A stretch of DNA of 42,408 nucleotides from Haliscomenobacter sp. (GCF_016718685.1 NZ_JADKCX010000073.1:1-42408); one strand, 5' to 3'; shown: positions 9,117 through 18,437, counted from the stretch's first letter. A program made the numbers and translations. Notes: generated by a model not told the origin, from the letters alone.

Positions 9117-10565
9117 CTTAACCAGGTAGCAGGAAGCGGCAGCCAATACCATACAAATACCCGCCAAAACCAGGGCATTGCGTGGATCGTCACCCAAAAT
9201 GGGCTTGTAATACAATGGCACCGTCAACATGCCGATGAACTGGGGCACACAGATGAAACCGTTAAAAATACCCATATAGACGCCCATTTTGGCTGAAGAA
9301 ACCGCGTTGGCCAGCATCAGGTAAGGCATCGACATGATCGAACCCCAGGCAAAACCAATCAGGGTCATCCCCGTAAAGTAAATCCACTTGTCGTTGCTCA
9401 ACAGGACACTGAAAAAGCCCAAAGCCCCGATGACCAAAAAGAAAGCATGGGTAGCGCGGCGGCTGCCCATCCGTTTCGCAATGGCAGGCAAAAAGATCGA
9501 AATCACGAAACAGGAAATACTGAACATGGCAAAACACAAACTTCCCCAGTTTTTACCCGCTTCAAAACCGGCTGGATTGGCATCCGGGCTAGGCGCGTTG
9601 AAAGCATATTTAGCCACCGACAGAGAAAGGTATTGCCACATCAGCGGCAAACCGTACCAGGTAAAAAATTTCACCCACCACAATTGGCGCATGACCAGGG
9701 GCATTTCCGACAAGGAAGCCAGGATTTCCTTAAAAACGGGCAACATCAGCACCAGATACAAACCTATTCCGATGCCCGCCATCCAGATCAAGGCATTGGT
9801 CATTCCCGCCAAGCGCCAGGCAAACATGCCACCAATCAAGGCCGCACCTATGGTAAGGGCCAGGTGCCAAAAAGAGATGTTTTTCTTTTGCGCTTCGCTA
9901 AACGTAGGTTTGATTTTATAGTCCTCATTTTCAGGAGGATATTCTTTGGTCGTGGCCATCGTAAAAAATACGGTCAACAAAATGGCTGCCGCCCCGATGT
10001 AGAAAGGTATTCGTACCGAGTCGGGAATTCCATTGCTGAAATCACCACCTACTGCCATGGATAAACCAATGATTGGCAAAATCAGGGGCATGAGGTTGGA
10101 TAAGGTTTGGCCAAAACCGACCATAAAAGATTGTACTGCAAAACCAGTAGGGCGTTGTTTGCTATTCAATAGATCGCCCACAAAAGCGCGGAAAGGCTCC
10201 ATTGAAGAGTTCAAACCCGCATCCAACAACCACATCAGGCAAGCGGCCATAAATACCGATTTGGAATTGGGCATCAAAATCATGGCAATACTGCCCACAA
10301 TGGCCCCGATAAAAATATAAGGTCTGCGTCGCCCCCAGGTATTTGACCAACTGCGGTCAGACAAAGCCCCAATAATGGGTTGCAACAATAATCCGGTGAG
10401 TGGCCCTGCCAGCCACAATCCAGGAATATTGCTTTCTTCTGCGCCTAGGTAACGGTAAATTGGGCTCATGTTGGCCTGCTGCAAGCCAAAGCCATACTGA
10501 ATTCCTAAAAACCCGAAACTCATGTTCCAGATTTGCCAAAAAGAAAGATCCGGTTTGTTTTTCAC
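9051..10565 (-). CDS. MFS transporter, SLC45/GPH-like (probable sugar:proton symporter)
   Basis: A 12-helix membrane protein of about 504 residues. IIGALSDRSW followed by WGRRRPYIFIGAIVG is the loop 2-3 signature of SLC45/sucrose-type major facilitator proteins, so a disaccharide or related glycoside is a reasonable substrate guess. I chose the GTG at 10565 (VKNKPDLSFWQIWNMSFGF) because it begins just before the first helix. The frame stays open to a TTG at 10604, which would add 13 hydrophilic residues. The last 20 or so residues (SGVRELEVEFGVLGFRFEV) come from the intergenic repeat and are unlikely to be ancestral. The gene is divergent from the AspT-like transporter across a hairpin-rich spacer. 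Confidence 0.85.
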   Translation of the reverse strand: MKNKPDLSFWQIWNMSFGFLGIQYGFGLQQANMSPIYRYLGAEESNIPGLWLAGPLTGLLLQPIIGALSDRSWSNTWGRRRPYIFIGAIVGSIAMILMPNSKSVFMAACLMWLLDAGLNSSMEPFRAFVGDLLNSKQRPTGFAVQSFMVGFGQTLSNLMPLILPIIGLSMAVGGDFSNGIPDSVRIPFYIGAAAILLTVFFTMATTKEYPPENEDYKIKPTFSEAQKKNISFWHLALTIGAALIGGMFAWRLAGMTNALIWMAGIGIGLYLVLMLPVFKEILASLSEMPLVMRQLWWVKFFTWYGLPLMWQYLSLSVAKYAFNAPSPDANPAGFEAGKNWGSLCFAMFSISCFVISIFLPAIAKRMGSRRATHAFFLVIGALGFFSVLLSNDKWIYFTGMTLIGFAWGSIMSMPYLMLANAVSSAKMGVYMGIFNGFICVPQFIGMLTVPLYYKPILGDDPRNALVLAGICMVLAAASCYLVKEGSGVRELEVEFGVLGFRFEV

Positions 10566-10701
10566 ATTAATCGTTTTGTGCGCTTGCCTTTGGTTCAAGA
10601 ACAAGCGTTAAGTTGCTAATCTAAGGACTTCAAAAAATTTTTGTAATGATATTCAATTTTTCACAAAAAGAAAAATTGTGAAATGGACTGGATCAATTGC
10701 T

Positions 10702-10804
10702 AACCCACGATTTTATTCGTGGGAGGCCACCCAGATAGGGTGTGAGTTGGTGTGTGAGTTAGTGTGTGCCAACCCACGAATTTATTCGTGGGAGGCCACC
10801 CAGA
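10702..10804. repeat. Two copies of a 34-bp CCCACGA-hairpin repeat
   Basis: Copies at 10702-10735 and 10771-10804 differ at one base. Each contains CCCACGA-N6-TCGTGGG followed by AGGCCACCCAGA. A third, shorter hairpin of the same core (CCACGAA/TTCGTGG) is at 14344-14362. Such hairpins resemble REP-type elements; this link is inferred. Confidence 0.65.
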
Positions 10805-10810
10805 AATCTA

Positions 10811-10857
10811 AGCCATGACTTTAGTCGTGGCTTTTTTGCCACTGGGCAAAAAAAAAG
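10811..10857. terminator. Two stacked terminator-like hairpins
   Basis: AGCCATGAC-TTTA-GTCGTGGCT followed by a run of T's is a textbook intrinsic terminator on the plus strand. It overlaps TTTTTTGCC-ACTG-GGCAAAAAAAA, which is symmetrical and could stop transcription from both sides. No annotated gene ends here. Confidence 0.6.
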
Positions 10858-11193
10858 AGCGCAAGCACAATGCTCCGCTCTTGTAAGAAATCACCCGACT
10901 GTTATTATGAAGGATCTAAAAAGCAAGTTTAAATGTCGTTAATGAAATTAACAACTGTGTTAAGGAATTCTTAATTCCGAGGGCAATATAGGGCAATTTA
11001 TGAATACTCACAAAATTTTACCATAAATTTTAACGAAAGGGCAATTTTTTTGTCTGGAGGGGATTAGGCCAATTTAAATTTGGCGAATTTTAACACTCGC
11101 CTGGACCCTGAAGATTTCAGCGCACTCAGGGGCTATTTTTTTGGCTAAAATCTCTTCGTGAAGTTGTACTTTGCTTTCATAAACACTTAAACC

Positions 11194-12831
11194 ATGATTG
11201 AGGCATTAACTGAAAACCCCATTCTTTTGCTGTTCATTGTAGCTGGATTGGGCTACGGCGTAGGCAGCATCAGCATTCGTGGCAATAGCTTGGGCGTGGC
11301 GGCAGTGCTGTTTGTCGGTTTGTTCATCGGCAGCTTTAGTCCGGATCTGCGCATCCCTGAAATCATTACCTTCCTAGGGCTTTCCATTTTTGTATATACC
11401 GTAGGTTTGGGCAGTGGCCCTAGCTTTTTCAGCACCTTCAAACGTCGGGGCTGGCAAGATTTGATCTTTGTGTTCATCATGTTGACCTTTTCAGCCAGTA
11501 TTGCCGCTGGTTTGCATTACTTCCTCCAATTTGATGCCAGCATTACTGCGGGATTATTTGTAGGGAGCACGACCAATACCCCGGCTTTGGCGGGCTTATT
11601 GGATATGATCCAGAATTTGGGCCTAGAGGACAGTGTGAGCAAGCTCGACGCTGAAAACAGCGTAATTGGGTATTCCCTTTCTTACCCGATGGGTATTTTG
11701 GGCCCAATGTTGGCCGTGATTTTGATGCAAAAACTCCTCAAGATTGACTTTCCAAAAGAAGAACGGGAATTGCGCAAAGATTATCCGGTGCGACAGGACA
11801 TCCTCACCCTTACCGTAGAAGTAAATCACGAAGATGTGTTGAATACCCCCATTCGCGATCTTCGCAAAGCACGGGGTTGGACGGTTATGTTCGGTAGGTT
11901 TGAACGAGCCAACAAAATGCACCTCACGTCGTGGGACACCGAATTCCAACTTGGTGATCGGGTAGCCCTGGTGGGTGACCGCGAAGAAGTAGAACAAGTG
12001 GCCAGCGAACTGGGCCGCATTTTACCCATTCAGCTCTCTTATGACCAAACCGAGTATGAGACCCGTCGCATCTTTGTGTCCAATTCCAAAGTAGCCGGAC
12101 TCAAACTGGCGGCGCTTAACCTAAATGAAGACTATGCCCTATTGATTTCCCGGGTGCGCAGGGGCGATATCGACATGATGGCCAATGCAGATACCGTGCT
12201 GGAACTGGGAGACCGGGTGCGGGTGATTGGCAAAAGAAAAGACATGGCCGAAATCGCCAAGTTTTTTGGCGACTCTTACGAAGAACTGAGCCAAATCGAC
12301 TTGCTTTCTTTTGGTTTGGGGATGGCCATGGGGATGATCTTGGGGATGGTTACGTTTACTTTACCCGGAGGGGTCAACTTTAAACTGGGTTTTGCGGGTG
12401 GCCCCATCATCGTGGGTTTGATTTTGGGCGGTTTGCGCCGCAGCGGGCCCATCAACTGGTCTTTGCCTTATAGTGCCAACCTGATTTTGCGGCAAATTGG
12501 CTTGATTTTTCTTTTGGCGGGAGTAGGGGTTAACTCTGGCCACCAGTTTGTCAAAACCATCACCGGCGGAGGAATTGGCCTCTGGGTGTTCGCCAGCAGT
12601 GCCATCATCAGCATTCTTACGGTATGTGCTACTTTGTTGGTGGGGTACAAAATTTTGAAAATCCCCTTCAGCATCTTGATCGGGCTGGTTTCTAACCACC
12701 CGGCTATATTGGATTTTAACATCCGCCGCAGCAAGAATAAACTCCCCAATGTGGGTTATTCCTTGATGACCCCAATGTCGATAGTGGTGAAAATTGTGTA
12801 CGCGCAGTTACTGTATTTGCTACTTAGTTAG
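11194..12831 (+). CDS. AspT/YidE/YbjL-family transporter with two TrkA-C (RCK_C) domains
   Basis: 545 residues in the layout of the aspartate:alanine-exchanger family: an N-terminal half of about five helices (1-180) with AGLFVGSTTNTPALAGLLD; two soluble TrkA-C domains at about 200-285 (VEVNHEDVLNTPIRDL) and 290-365 (ILELGDRVRVIGKRKDM-like strand); and a C-terminal half of five helices with IGLVSNHPAILDFN, the mirror of the first motif. Known members exchange dicarboxylic amino acids or transport unknown anions. The substrate here cannot be read from sequence. A near -7 element (GTACTTTG) is about 25 bp before the ATG. It ends against a heptamer-repeat terminator shared with tyrS. Confidence 0.88.
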   Translation: MIEALTENPILLLFIVAGLGYGVGSISIRGNSLGVAAVLFVGLFIGSFSPDLRIPEIITFLGLSIFVYTVGLGSGPSFFSTFKRRGWQDLIFVFIMLTFSASIAAGLHYFLQFDASITAGLFVGSTTNTPALAGLLDMIQNLGLEDSVSKLDAENSVIGYSLSYPMGILGPMLAVILMQKLLKIDFPKEERELRKDYPVRQDILTLTVEVNHEDVLNTPIRDLRKARGWTVMFGRFERANKMHLTSWDTEFQLGDRVALVGDREEVEQVASELGRILPIQLSYDQTEYETRRIFVSNSKVAGLKLAALNLNEDYALLISRVRRGDIDMMANADTVLELGDRVRVIGKRKDMAEIAKFFGDSYEELSQIDLLSFGLGMAMGMILGMVTFTLPGGVNFKLGFAGGPIIVGLILGGLRRSGPINWSLPYSANLILRQIGLIFLLAGVGVNSGHQFVKTITGGGIGLWVFASSAIISILTVCATLLVGYKILKIPFSILIGLVSNHPAILDFNIRRSKNKLPNVGYSLMTPMSIVVKIVYAQLLYLLLS

Positions 12832-12904
12832 CGAAAAGCGAAAAGCGAAAAGCGAAAAGTTGCTCACTCTTAGCTATTCGCTATTCGCTATTCGTTTTTC
12901 GCTA
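12827..12904. terminator. Tandem-heptamer hairpin between convergent genes
   Basis: TTAGCGAAAAGCGAAAAGCG and further GAAAAGC units (12827-12859) face GCTATTCGCTATTCGCTATT and TTTTTCGCTA (12871-12904). The stop of the AspT-like gene is at the left edge. The final codons (AAA AAC GAA TAG) of tyrS lie inside the right arm. Same family as 6059-6146. Confidence 0.65.
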
Positions 12905-14171
12905 CCAATATATACTTGTTCTTCTTTCCATTTTCTACCATCAAATACTTGCCATGTAGCAATGATTCAATGGGAATCAGGGCCTCGTGGGAATTGATTT
13001 TATCCTTGTTCACACTGATGGCGTTGCCTTGTATGGCGCGGCGAACTTCACCTTTAGATGCCAAAATCTGGGTATGGTCGGCCAACAAATCAGAAATGTT
13101 GACACCAGTTGCGAATAGCGCTTTAGTTACTTGAAAAGAAGGAATTTCTGAAGACACCGTTTCCAGTTCCTCGGCACTTAAGGACAACAACATGTCCCGA
13201 TCGGCATTCCGCCCAAACAACAACTCAGAAACCTTCAATACACTCTGATACGCCTCTTCACCGTGGATGCGCTTGGTCAACTCTTCGGCCAGCAGGCGTT
13301 TGAGTTCACGCGGGTCAGTGGAGAATTCACGCTCACGAGACTCGATTTCTTCTTTGGAATGCAAGGTGAAATAACGCGTAAACTTGGGAATATCGGCATC
13401 ATCCGCGTTGATCCAGAATTGATAAAATTTATAAGGCGAAGTCATTTTGGGGTCAATCCAAATGTTACCCGCTGTAGATTTGCCAAATTTGGTCCCATCG
13501 GCCTTAGTCAAAAGGGGAGTGGTGATGGCATAGGCCTTTTCACTCAAGTTGCGGCGAATGAACTCCGTACCCGCTGTGATGTTGCCCCATTGATCAGAAC
13601 CGCCCATTTGCAGGATACAACCATATTGTTTGTACAAACACTGGAAATCATACCCTTGTAACAATTGGTAACTGAACTCGGTGAACGAAATACCCGCTTC
13701 CAGGCGATTTTGTACCGAATCTTTCTGGAGCATGTAGTTCACTGTAAGGGTTTTGCCAACATCCCGCAAGAAGTCCAACACATTCATTTTGCGGTAAAAA
13801 TCCAGGTTGTTGACCATGATGGCCGGATTATCGCCACCCTCAAAATCCAACAATCGTTTGAACTGAGCGGTTTGGTGGGCCAGGTTATCGTCTAACTCAT
13901 CCGTGGTTTTTAGCTCACGCTCTTTGTCTTTGCCTGAAGGGTCTCCGATCCGGCCAGTTGCGCCACCCATCAACACGATGGGTTGGTGGCCACTGAGTTG
14001 GAACAGTTTCAGCAACATGATCTGTACGTAATTGCCAATCGTCAGGGAGGGAGCAGTAGGGTCAAAACCGATGTATGCAGCTATTTTGCCAGCATTCAAT
14101 TTTTCTTCTATACCATCAATTTTGGAATGTAACATACCGCGCCACTCCAGTTCTTCCAGAAAATCTTTCAT
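12888..14171 (-). CDS. tyrS: Tyrosyl-tRNA synthetase
   Basis: 427 residues, the usual length for bacterial TyrRS. It attaches tyrosine to tRNA-Tyr. The Rossmann domain begins IAAYIGFDPTAPSLTIGNYV, where the class I HIGH signature reads TIGN; GCILQMGGSDQWGNI is the tyrosine-site strand; KADGTKFGKSTAGNIW is the KMSKS-type loop; the C-terminal 80 residues, with VRRAIQGNAISVNKDKI, form the S4 RNA-binding domain. The first His of HIGH is Thr here and the second is Asn, which deserves checking. A single tight gene; it ends in a terminator repeat that supplies its last residues. Confidence 0.96.
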   Translation of the reverse strand: MKDFLEELEWRGMLHSKIDGIEEKLNAGKIAAYIGFDPTAPSLTIGNYVQIMLLKLFQLSGHQPIVLMGGATGRIGDPSGKDKERELKTTDELDDNLAHQTAQFKRLLDFEGGDNPAIMVNNLDFYRKMNVLDFLRDVGKTLTVNYMLQKDSVQNRLEAGISFTEFSYQLLQGYDFQCLYKQYGCILQMGGSDQWGNITAGTEFIRRNLSEKAYAITTPLLTKADGTKFGKSTAGNIWIDPKMTSPYKFYQFWINADDADIPKFTRYFTLHSKEEIESREREFSTDPRELKRLLAEELTKRIHGEEAYQSVLKVSELLFGRNADRDMLLSLSAEELETVSSEIPSFQVTKALFATGVNISDLLADHTQILASKGEVRRAIQGNAISVNKDKINSHEALIPIESLLHGKYLMVENGKKNKYILVAKNE

Positions 14172-14191
14172 CGTGTTGGATTAAATCGGCG

Positions 14192-14199
14192 CAAAAATA
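14192..14199 (-). promoter_or_regulatory. -7 element TATTTTTG for tyrS
   Basis: On the minus strand, TATTTTTG matches TAnnTTTG 21 bp before the tyrS ATG at 14171. A TTTG (CAAA at 14214-14217) lies 14 bp further upstream, a little closer than the usual -33 spacing. Confidence 0.45.
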
Positions 14200-14343
14200 G
14201 AATTTGGGAAGCACAAAAAGTAACGTTTGGCAACTTAGTTCACAAAGAATTGTGTGCCGAATTTAAAAAAAAACGTATATTGCGGAAATTTTAGTTGGGT
14301 TAATTGCAACCCAATCGAAATGCATTACGTTTATTTTTTTATA

Positions 14344-14362
14344 CCACGAATATTGTTCGTGG
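14344..14362. repeat. CCACGAA/TTCGTGG hairpin, third copy of the family
   Basis: CCACGAA-TATTG-TTCGTGG, a perfect 7-bp stem in the spacer before the T9SS protein at 14449. It shares its core with the repeats at 10702-10804. Its presence argues against translation from the upstream ATG at 14254. Confidence 0.55.
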
Positions 14363-14448
14363 GTTTTAGCGTACCCTCCATTCTTTCAGGTAATACTCCT
14401 CCCGCCCGGTATCAGGCCATTAACAAACAGTTACAACCTAATCGAGTT

Positions 14449-16606
14449 ATGCTCAATTCGACCCAACCGTCATTGCGTAGACGGAAAGCCATTAACTTTA
14501 AGTATTGCCTCTTTTTGGCGCTATGTTTGAGCCAAATTTCTATCCTACATGCCCAATGGCAGATGCCAGGCTGGTGGCCAAAAATGCCGCCGCCGAAAAT
14601 CCATGAATACGACATTTGTTTTCCTGCCGATGTGGAAAGCAATACTTGTGTTGCGCCAACCAACATCCCGGGGGTGCAGTTGGTTGAGTTGGGCAACGAC
14701 AAACTTGCGGTTAACATCAGTGATAAGCTCTACCGCACGGGTTCCGATGCTTGTTACAAAATTTTTCGTACGTACACCGTCATGAACTGGGAATTGTACA
14801 ACGAAAGATGCCAGCTTGATCCCATGTCTAATCCAGTCGTCATCGATCGGGACGCCCCTGATTTTGATGGTAAACTCGGTGAAGGGGTATGTGTATTGGT
14901 TCGTGCCAACGTGGCCTACCTGAGCCATGATCGGGTCATTGATGATGATGACGTGAAAATCAACTTGAGTCCGGTTTGTTTGGAAAACGGAGGATTCCAC
15001 TACCGTGCATTCATGTACACCCAGGTCATCAAGGTGTATGACGATGTGCGTCCGGTGGTAACGGTACCTTCCTTACCCAAGTTCCAAACCGATTTATACA
15101 CCTGCAAAGGGGCGATTGAAGTCACCTTCCGTGCCAGCGACAATTGCACCGATCAGGTGAGTCTGGAAGTCCCTTCCATCATGATTGCTCCTTTCCAAAC
15201 CTATAGCCAGGGTGGGATGCGGATGCCCGCAAACTTCGATAGCAAATGGACCTGGAAAGACAATAAAAACGGTACGTTTACCATCAAGATCGCCAATTTG
15301 CCCGAAGGTAAACACGACCTGATTGTTTCAGTGCGCGACTTGTGTGGCAATTTGTCACTGCCTACCCGCATTCCATTTGAAGTGCGCGACTGCAGCGCTC
15401 CAGCACCGACCTGCAAACAGGGTTTGGCCATGGCTTTGATGTCCGACGGACAGGGGGGCGCCATAAATACGATATGGGCCAGCGATTTTATTGCCAGTGC
15501 TGCTTACGATTGTAATGGGCAAGGCCCCGAGACGGATAAAAATGGCTTGAAAAAAATCACCCTCTATTCCATCAATCGGGTAGGGGAGACGCCAAAATCC
15601 AGCAGCTCCTCACTGACTTTTGATTGCACCGAAGCAGGGCAAAAAGTGGACATTGAACTTCACGCCTGGGACAACCTCGGCAATCATGGCTATTGTGTCA
15701 CGTACATCCTGGTGCAGGACAATCGCCGCATTTGCCCGGTTCTTCCGGGAATTGCCGGCTCAATTGCTACCGCTAAAGGAACCCGCATGCGCAACATTAA
15801 TTTGGAGGCCAGACAAGAACTTGTGGTTCACCAGGCTAAAACGGACAAGTTAGGGTTTTACCAATTCAAGGATTTACCCGAAAATGAGCGTTACGTCATT
15901 CGACCACGCATGAAGGCCAGCAACGCAGATGGCATCAATACCCGCGACATCAATTTGATGCTGGAGATCTTGCAAAACAAGCTGGATGGCTTTACGCCTT
16001 ACCAACTGCTGGCCGCGGACGTGAACCAGGATGGTGTCATTGATGTCAATGATTTTGGCAAATTGCGGCAAATCTACCTCCAAGGTGATTCTTTTCCAGA
16101 AGGCAATTGTTGGCGCTTTGTGGATGCAAGCCATCCACTTACCCGTAGCCTGAAACCGGGAACTTATCCAGATTCCGTATTGGTAAACAGTTTGGATAGC
16201 GGCATTGTGGCCGATTTTATAGCCATTAAATTGGGGGATATTGATGGTAGTTACATTCCATCGCTCAACCAGGTTCAAGAAGAAAGTGACTTGGCCAACC
16301 TGAGCGACCTGAATGCGCAGGCCGTTGAAAAAGACTTGCGTGCTGGTACACATCTGGCTCAGAATCAACCCAATCCTTTCCAGGACGAAACAACGATTAA
16401 CTTCTGCTCCCTGCGCCGACAGCCCAGTAAGCCTATCGGTTTGGGATGTACAAGGGAAATCAGTCTATTTATACACGACTAATCTACCTGGCGGGACCCA
16501 TCAATTAAGGTTAGACGCGCAAACTTTGGGTAATGCGCGCGGGGTCTTTTATTACACCCTGCGCACCGCATTTGGAACGGAGACAAGGAAGATGCTGCGG
16601 TTTTAA
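14449..16606 (+). CDS. T9SS-secreted dockerin-like surface protein, frameshifted near C-terminus
   Basis: The ATG at 14449 (MLNSTQPSLRRRKAINFKY, then a hydrophobic segment ending ILHAQW) gives a normal signal peptide; the frame is open to 14254 but that stretch contains a hairpin. The middle has Cys-rich beta domains. LEARQELVVHQAKTDKLGFY begins a carboxypeptidase-regulatory/SdrD-like domain (about 445-500), and INTRDINLMLEIL plus DVNQDGVIDVNDF is a dockerin type I pair with a calcium loop. QNQPNPFQDETTINF starts the T9SS type A sorting domain, which then needs two single-base additions (a C near 16404, a G near 16427) to read LLPAPTAQVSLSVWDVQGK and end RKMLRF. With both, length is 719 residues. 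Probably an outer-surface protein. The frameshifts may be sequencing errors. Confidence 0.8.
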
Positions 16607-16646
16607 TTGGAAGATGAACCGCCGTTACTACAGCTGTAACTGAGGT

Positions 16647-16701
16647 GTCTGAGGTTTCTTAGGTGGTGAAAAAAATTCTTACCACCTAAGAAACTTTAGA
16701 C
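16647..16701. terminator. 21-bp stem hairpin between convergent genes
   Basis: GTCTGAGGTTTCTTAGGTGG (from 16647) pairs with CCACCTAAGAAACTTTAGAC (to 16701), two mismatches, loop about 13 nt. It lies between the T9SS gene and ald, both ending toward it, and probably terminates both. Confidence 0.65.
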
Positions 16702-16746
16702 AACGCACAGAAGCAACCCTAGGAATATGGCACTTAGATGCAATTC

Positions 16747-17859
16747 TTAAATAACCGAATTGACATCAACATAGTCCAATCCAAAAGCGTCGGCCACGCC
16801 CTGATATACGACCTTTCCGTTGACTACATTTAGTCCTTTGCGCAGTGGCAGGTTGTCCTGACAAGCCTTTTGCCAGCCCTTATTGGCCAACTGTAGTGCA
16901 TAAGGCAAGGTAGCGTTGGTCAACGCCAGCGTCGAAGTGGCAGGCACTGCGCCGGGCATGTTGGCCACACAATAATGTACCACATGATCGATGATGTAGG
17001 TCGGGTTGTCGTGGGTAGTGGGGTGGGTGGTTTCAAAACAGCCCCCCTGGTCTACCGCTACATCTACCAAAACTGTACCTGGTCGCATGGTTTTGAGCAT
17101 GTCGGCAGTAATCAGCTTGGGTGCTTTGGCGCCCGGGATCAAGATGGCGCCGATGATCAAATCATGATCCCGAATCATCTTGCGGATGGTATATTCATTG
17201 GAGAAAATGGTATTCACATTGGGAGGCATGACCTCGGAAAGATAACGCAAACGGGGTAAGTTGATGTCGAGAATGGATACCTCAGCGCCCAAACCAGCAG
17301 CCATTCTGGCCGCTTGAGTACCAACAATACCACCGCCGAGCACCAAAACCCGGCCAGGCGCTACACCGGGTACACCACCCAAAAGCACCCCACGCCCTTT
17401 CACTGGTTTTTCCAGATATTTGGCCCCTTCCTGGATAGCCATACGTCCAGCTACTTCCGACATGGGAACCAACAAAGGCAAAGAACCATCGGGCAACTCC
17501 ACGGTTTCGTATGCCAAACACACCGCTTTACTTTTGATCATGGCCTGGGTGAGTAGCTCGTAAGAAGCAAAGTGAAAATAAGTAAACAACAGCTGGTCTG
17601 GCTTGATCAGGGGCCACTCGGATTCGATGGGTTCTTTTACCTTGATGATCATGTCGGCAATGGCGTATACTTCTTCAATACTTGACAAAATTTTCGCCCC
17701 CGCTGCCTCATACTCATCATCGTCAAATCCACTTCCTTCCCCGGCGCTGGACTGTACGTATACGGTATGTTTTCTTTTGCTGAATTCCAAGGCTCCTGCC
17801 GGGGTTAAGGCTACCCGGTTCTCGTTGGTTTTGATTTCCTTAGGTACTCCAATGATCAT
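16747..17859 (-). CDS. ald: Alanine dehydrogenase
   Basis: 370 residues, the typical length. It reversibly converts L-alanine, NAD+ and water to pyruvate, ammonia and NADH. The N-terminus MIIGVPKEIKTNENRVALTP is diagnostic; MIIKVKEP holds the substrate Lys; LFTYFHFASYELL holds the catalytic His; GRVLVLGGGIVGTQAARMA is the NAD-binding loop; MPGAVPATSTLALTNATLPY is a conserved late motif. Full length and intact. Convergent with the T9SS gene and 83 bp from the DUF4442 gene upstream on the same strand, so a two-gene unit is possible. Confidence 0.96.
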   Translation of the reverse strand: MIIGVPKEIKTNENRVALTPAGALEFSKRKHTVYVQSSAGEGSGFDDDEYEAAGAKILSSIEEVYAIADMIIKVKEPIESEWPLIKPDQLLFTYFHFASYELLTQAMIKSKAVCLAYETVELPDGSLPLLVPMSEVAGRMAIQEGAKYLEKPVKGRGVLLGGVPGVAPGRVLVLGGGIVGTQAARMAAGLGAEVSILDINLPRLRYLSEVMPPNVNTIFSNEYTIRKMIRDHDLIIGAILIPGAKAPKLITADMLKTMRPGTVLVDVAVDQGGCFETTHPTTHDNPTYIIDHVVHYCVANMPGAVPATSTLALTNATLPYALQLANKGWQKACQDNLPLRKGLNVVNGKVVYQGVADAFGLDYVDVNSVI

Positions 17860-17942
17860 TTGGACTAAGTTTTATTTGGTCTGGAATAAATAGGCTGCAA
17901 GGTGTTCTTGTGGAGCAGCCCAATAACAGGGCAAAAATAGAA

Positions 17943-18425
17943 CTATTTCTTTTTAAAAGACCAGGTAAACTTCATTTTGGCGACCACGGTTCCATTGTCT
18001 TCCTGTATACCGGTAGAACTCACGGTGATGGATTGAGGCTCGCCAGTTGCAATGGCTTTTTGTACAGCAGTTTGAATAGCATTCCCATCCTCACAGGTGA
18101 AGGTAACCCAATTGGTGGCTTTTTTGAGAAACTCCGCCTCCATGCCTACAATCAACATAGAACAAGGAACCTGGTCTACCAATGCGAGCAAACCCAACAT
18201 ACCTGTAGATAATTCCGCGGCCCCACATTGTGCCGCAAAATAAGTAGAACGAAAGGGGTTTTGAGTGCGCCAACCAAAAGGGATACGGGTTTGGCCACGT
18301 TCGGGGCTGGCAGATTTTATTTGTACCCCCCAAAAAAACAAACTGGGTAATTTTTGGAGGAAGTAAAGCTTCATCTTCAAGGAGCTACGCAGATTCTTGA
18401 GGTATTGCTGGCTTTTAGTAGACAT
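17943..18425 (-). CDS. DUF4442 hotdog-fold protein (thioesterase-like)
   Basis: 160 residues. PFRSTYFAAQCGAAELSTGM is the conserved central helix region of the DUF4442/YiiD C-terminal family, which has the hotdog fold of acyl-CoA thioesterases. The N-terminus (YFLQKLPSLFFWGVQIKSAS) and the C-terminal beta strands TVVAKMKFTWSFKK fit. No catalytic activity has been established for the family as a whole, so thioesterase function is inference. A perfect 10-bp inverted repeat lies 13 bp before the start (18438-18459), suggesting repressor control. Same strand as ald and 83 bp upstream of it. Confidence 0.8.
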   Translation of the reverse strand: MSTKSQQYLKNLRSSLKMKLYFLQKLPSLFFWGVQIKSASPERGQTRIPFGWRTQNPFRSTYFAAQCGAAELSTGMLGLLALVDQVPCSMLIVGMEAEFLKKATNWVTFTCEDGNAIQTAVQKAIATGEPQSITVSSTGIQEDNGTVVAKMKFTWSFKKK

Positions 18426-18437
18426 AACAAACAGTGA

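Larger units (their letters stand above)
10566..11193. other. Gene-free 0.6 kb spacer between divergent transporters
   Basis: No credible coding frame. It holds two copies of a CCCACGA hairpin (10702-10804), two 12-bp tandem copies of TGTGAGTTRGTG at about 10741-10764, two terminator-like stems with T/A runs (10811-10857), an AAGAGCG/CGCTCTT stem at 10855-10881, and an A/T-rich stretch to about 11090. A further CCCTGA/TCAGGG stem followed by seven T's lies at 11106-11142, just before the AspT-like gene, and could act as a leader attenuator. Terminators between divergent genes serve neither neighbour directly, so a small transcript or remnant of a mobile element is possible. Confidence 0.6.

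Noticed and set aside
10702..10804. Two near-identical 34-bp repeats considered as a CRISPR array
   Set aside because: Only two copies, the repeats are internal hairpins with conserved tails, the intervening sequence is itself repetitive, and no cas gene is present.
14254..14448. N-terminal extension of the dockerin protein to an ATG at 14254
   Set aside because: The signal peptide begins properly at 14449, and the extension contains a dispersed hairpin repeat and no conserved residues.
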